Of a DNA stretch of 9,654 nt, positions 5,690-9,654 are shown piece after piece; position 1 is the stretch's first letter; every line of letters starts with the position of its first letter. This DNA comes from Gammaproteobacteria bacterium. Lineage in GTDB: Bacteria; Pseudomonadota; Gammaproteobacteria; Chromatiales; Sedimenticolaceae. The stretch lies in NCBI GenBank assembly GCA_020445245.1, contig JAGRHB010000045.1, positions 1 to 9,654 on the forward strand, written 5' to 3'. The notes under the pieces were generated by a model. That model was not told the origin of the DNA and ran no database searches. It saw nothing but the letters and a program-made list of their open reading frames with translations. The position numbers and the translations under genes are program-made.

Positions 5690-8068
5690 TCAATCTCTCA
5701 GTTTTGCCGAAAGGCGCTCGGCCAGTGCCGCAAGCACCACACCGCTCGCCTCTTCCACTTCGGAATCGGTAAGAGTGTGCGAAGATTCCTGCAAAATCAA
5801 GCTCAAAGCCAAGCTTTTTAGACTGGAATCTATATTCTCCCCAGTATAGACGTCGAACAGCTGGATGTCTTTCACCAGTGGTGGCGCCGCCGCCTTTATG
5901 CAATCCAGAACGGCCTGATACGGCAGCGTGCGGTTGACCAGCAGGGCGAAGTCCCGGCGGATCGCGGGAAACTTGGACAACGGCCGGAATTTCGGGATCG
6001 ATCCGGTCTTGAGTGCGGCCAGGTCGATTTCGAACAGGTACACCCCGGCGGGCACATCCAGGGGCTTTTGCACCCCGGGATGCAACAGCCCGATCCAGCC
6101 AATCGGTTCGCCGCGACGGAGCACGCGCGCACTCTGCCCCGGGTGCAAGGCAGGGTGTTCGGCAGCCTCGAATCGGAACGCGTCCGCGGTATCGACCTGG
6201 GCCAGCACCGCATCGAGATCGGCCTTGATGTCGAAGAAATCCACTTTGCGTGTCTGCAGTGCCCATTGCTCGGGGCGTGCCTCGCCGAACACCAGGCCTG
6301 CGAGTTTCGAAACCTGGCTGATCTCGCCCGTTACGCGCGCGAATGTCAGGCCGCTCTCGAACACGCGGACCGCGGTCTGCTGTCGCGCCAGGTTGTACTT
6401 CAGTGTCTGTACCAGCCCGGGCCACAGGCTCGGCCGCATATCCGACATGTCGGCCGAAATAGGGTTCGCCAATTTGATGGGCTCGGCCTGGGGGGCAAAT
6501 ACCTGGCACAGCTCCGGCGCGATGAAGCTGTAGGTGATCGCCTCCTGGTAGCCGCGGTGTGTCAGGAGGCGCCTGGTCGCCGGGAGATCGAACGCCGCTT
6601 CCGGGCGCAGCGCGACACTGACCGGTGCCGAGCCCAGCCGGGCCGGGATGTTCGCGTAGCCGTGGACACGACCGATCTCCTCGATCAGGTCAGCCTCGAT
6701 GGTGATATCGAAGCGGGCCGACGGCGCCACCACCTGCCAGCCTTCATCTGTCGACTGCAGCCCCATACCCAGGCGCTGCAGGATGTCGGCAATGGTCGCA
6801 TCGTCAATGGTGATGCCGAGCAGCCGCTGCACGCGGCTGCGGCGCAATGTGATAGGAGCACGGGCCGGCAGGTGCTCTGCAGACGCCACCTCGTTGACGG
6901 GCCCGGCCTGGCCGCCCGCGACCTGCAGCAACAGCGCAGTGGCGCGTTCCATCGCCTGGCGCTGCAGGTTGAAATCGACGCCACGCTCGAAGCGGTGCGA
7001 ACTGTCGGTGTGCAGCCCGTAACTGCGCGCCTTGCCGGCGATCGCCAGCGGCGCAAAGAATGCCGCCTCCAGCAGCACATCGCGCGTGGTTTCCGAGACC
7101 GCGGAATCGTCGCCGCCCATCACACCGGCCAGTGCCAGTGCACGACGCTGATCGGCTATGACCAGTGTGTCGGCCCGCAGCCTGACCTCGCTGCCATCGA
7201 GCAGCTTCAGCAACTCGTCCTGTACGGCCATGCGCACCTGGATGCCGCCCTGCAGACATTCCAGATCGAAGCCATGCATCGGCTGCCCGAGCTCCAGCAG
7301 CACGAAGTTGGTGATATCGACGACCGGTGAGATCGCGCGAACGCCACCGCGGCGAAGTTTTTCGATCATCCATTCGGGTGTGCGTGCCAGCGGGTCTATA
7401 CCGCGGACGACACGGCACAGGTAACGTGGACAGGCATCCGGCGCCTGCACCACCACTTCGAACTGATCATCGATTGTGGGCACAATCGCGGGGATCTCCG
7501 GCACTGTCAACGGCTCGCGGTTGAGCACGCCGACCTCGCGCGCAATCCCTGCCACGCTCAGACAGTCGGCACGGTCCGGGGTGAGATCGACCTCGATGCA
7601 ATGATCATCAAGATTCATGTATTCGCGGAAGTCACGACCCACGGGTGCATCCGGCGGCAGGGCCAGGATGCCATCCGACGTCTCCGCCAGACCGAGTTCG
7701 GACGCCGAGCAGATCATCCCCAGAGACTCGATGCCGCGCAGCCTGGCGCGCTTGATTCTGAAGTCGCCCGGCAGAACGGCACCCACGGTGGCCACCGCCA
7801 CCTTCATGCCCGCAGCCACGTTCCTGGCCCCACACACGATCTGCGACGGCGCATCGGCACCAATGGCCACGTTGCAGACGCTGAGCTTTTCGGCATCCGG
7901 ATGCCGCTCGCGCGTCAGTACCTCACCGACCACCACGCCGCTGAATATCGCCGCCGCCGGTTCGACAGCATCGACTTCCAGACCGGCCATGCTCAACTGG
8001 TCAGCCAGCTGGTTGGTGCCGATGCCCGGGTTGACCCACTCGCGCAGCCAGGCTTCGCTGAATCTCAT
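5690..8068 (-). CDS. pheT: Phenylalanyl-tRNA synthetase beta subunit
   Basis: This is the 792-residue large subunit of the alpha2-beta2 enzyme that charges tRNA-Phe in the cytoplasm; the length is that of the bacterial family. Domains in order are the tRNA-binding OB-fold (about 40-150, with HPDAEKLSVCNV and IVCGARNVAAGMKV) and the B3/B4 editing domain (about 212-385, ending in SSHRFERGVD). After these come B5 (about 405-475, ending IEEIGRVHGYANIP), the catalytic-like core without catalysis, and the C-terminal ferredoxin-fold anticodon-binding domain (about 697-791, FRPLSKFPAIRRDFALLV). AGGTAA about 7 bases before the ATG supports the start. It follows pheS by 108 bases and is packed against ihfA. 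Confidence 0.98.
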   Translation of the reverse strand: MRFSEAWLREWVNPGIGTNQLADQLSMAGLEVDAVEPAAAIFSGVVVGEVLTRERHPDAEKLSVCNVAIGADAPSQIVCGARNVAAGMKVAVATVGAVLPGDFRIKRARLRGIESLGMICSASELGLAETSDGILALPPDAPVGRDFREYMNLDDHCIEVDLTPDRADCLSVAGIAREVGVLNREPLTVPEIPAIVPTIDDQFEVVVQAPDACPRYLCRVVRGIDPLARTPEWMIEKLRRGGVRAISPVVDITNFVLLELGQPMHGFDLECLQGGIQVRMAVQDELLKLLDGSEVRLRADTLVIADQRRALALAGVMGGDDSAVSETTRDVLLEAAFFAPLAIAGKARSYGLHTDSSHRFERGVDFNLQRQAMERATALLLQVAGGQAGPVNEVASAEHLPARAPITLRRSRVQRLLGITIDDATIADILQRLGMGLQSTDEGWQVVAPSARFDITIEADLIEEIGRVHGYANIPARLGSAPVSVALRPEAAFDLPATRRLLTHRGYQEAITYSFIAPELCQVFAPQAEPIKLANPISADMSDMRPSLWPGLVQTLKYNLARQQTAVRVFESGLTFARVTGEISQVSKLAGLVFGEARPEQWALQTRKVDFFDIKADLDAVLAQVDTADAFRFEAAEHPALHPGQSARVLRRGEPIGWIGLLHPGVQKPLDVPAGVYLFEIDLAALKTGSIPKFRPLSKFPAIRRDFALLVNRTLPYQAVLDCIKAAAPPLVKDIQLFDVYTGENIDSSLKSLALSLILQESSHTLTDSEVEEASGVVLAALAERLSAKLRD

Positions 8069-8176
8069 TGTTGTTACCTAACTCAAATCCAATCGATCGC
8101 CAGCAAGGTCATTTGACCTGCAACACGGCGCTTGTTCTGTGAACCCGACGACATGACGCACCCGGCCGGATGCCCA
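8069..8176. other. pheS-pheT intergenic gap with palindrome
   Basis: This gap of 108 bases contains the pheT ribosome binding site and a perfect palindromic element, AGGTCA-TT-TGACCT, at 8106-8119. A 23-codon minus-strand frame (ATG 8154 to TGA 8083) ends 14 bases before the pheT start but has no good ribosome binding site. No clear promoter or T-tailed terminator was seen. Confidence 0.5.
8106..8119. repeat. Perfect inverted repeat AGGTCA-TT-TGACCT
   Basis: Two 6-base arms are separated by only 2 bases, so the element is better suited to a dimeric DNA-binding protein than to an RNA hairpin, where such a small loop could not close fully. It lies in the pheS-pheT gap about 38 bases from the pheT start. 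No regulator is known to me for this site. Confidence 0.4.

Positions 8177-9654
<1,478 letters not shown>

Noticed and set aside
6068..7330. Long plus-strand open frame of 420 codons opposite pheT
   Set aside because: It is an antisense shadow of a strongly conserved gene in GC-rich DNA; the product is Arg/Gln/His-rich and unrecognisable.

Overview
The window reads as chromosomal DNA of a GC-rich gammaproteobacterium. The right half (about 4.9-9.65 kb, minus strand) carries the conserved block rplT - pheS - pheT - ihfA - merR-like gene - tRNA-Pro(GGG). From general knowledge this order is typical of gammaproteobacteria such as Pseudomonas and Chromatiales-like bacteria. No species can be named from the sequence alone.

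Left part (1-4.9 kb): this is accessory in character. It holds the first 25 codons of a ribbon-helix-helix antitoxin-like protein running off the left edge (minus strand). Two unrelated plus-strand hydrolases follow: a polytopic membrane alpha/beta-hydrolase of the Abhydrolase_9 type (213-1886) and a probably exported beta-lactamase-fold serine hydrolase related to 6-aminohexanoate-dimer hydrolases (2249-3577). Next comes a complete higBA toxin-antitoxin pair (3846-4441) with a recognisable promoter that appears to give a nearly leaderless toxin mRNA. About 475 bases without a convincing gene follow (4442-4917). This stretch contains two tandem repeats of 12-base period, a repeated AATCGGCAT, an AT-rich hairpin and a terminator-like hairpin, and it ends at the 3' side of the tRNA gene. 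That layout resembles an accessory segment abutting a tRNA attachment site, but no integrase and no second copy of the tRNA end is present.

Right part (4.9-9.65 kb): this is housekeeping. The tRNA-Pro gene has its own strong promoter and a strong intrinsic terminator. The MerR-like gene overlaps ihfA by 23 bases and ihfA starts 3 bases after pheT, so pheT-ihfA-merR are tightly packed. pheS and pheT are separated by an unusually roomy 108-base gap. Two hairpins lie between rplT and pheS; one has the form of an intrinsic terminator or attenuator on the minus strand. Functionally this block makes a ribosomal protein, both subunits of phenylalanyl-tRNA synthetase, one subunit of the nucleoid protein IHF, a regulator of unknown targets and a proline tRNA.

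I found no CRISPR array, insertion sequence, rRNA or clearly new multi-gene system. The most interesting parts are the tRNA-proximal repeat region and the higBA control region.
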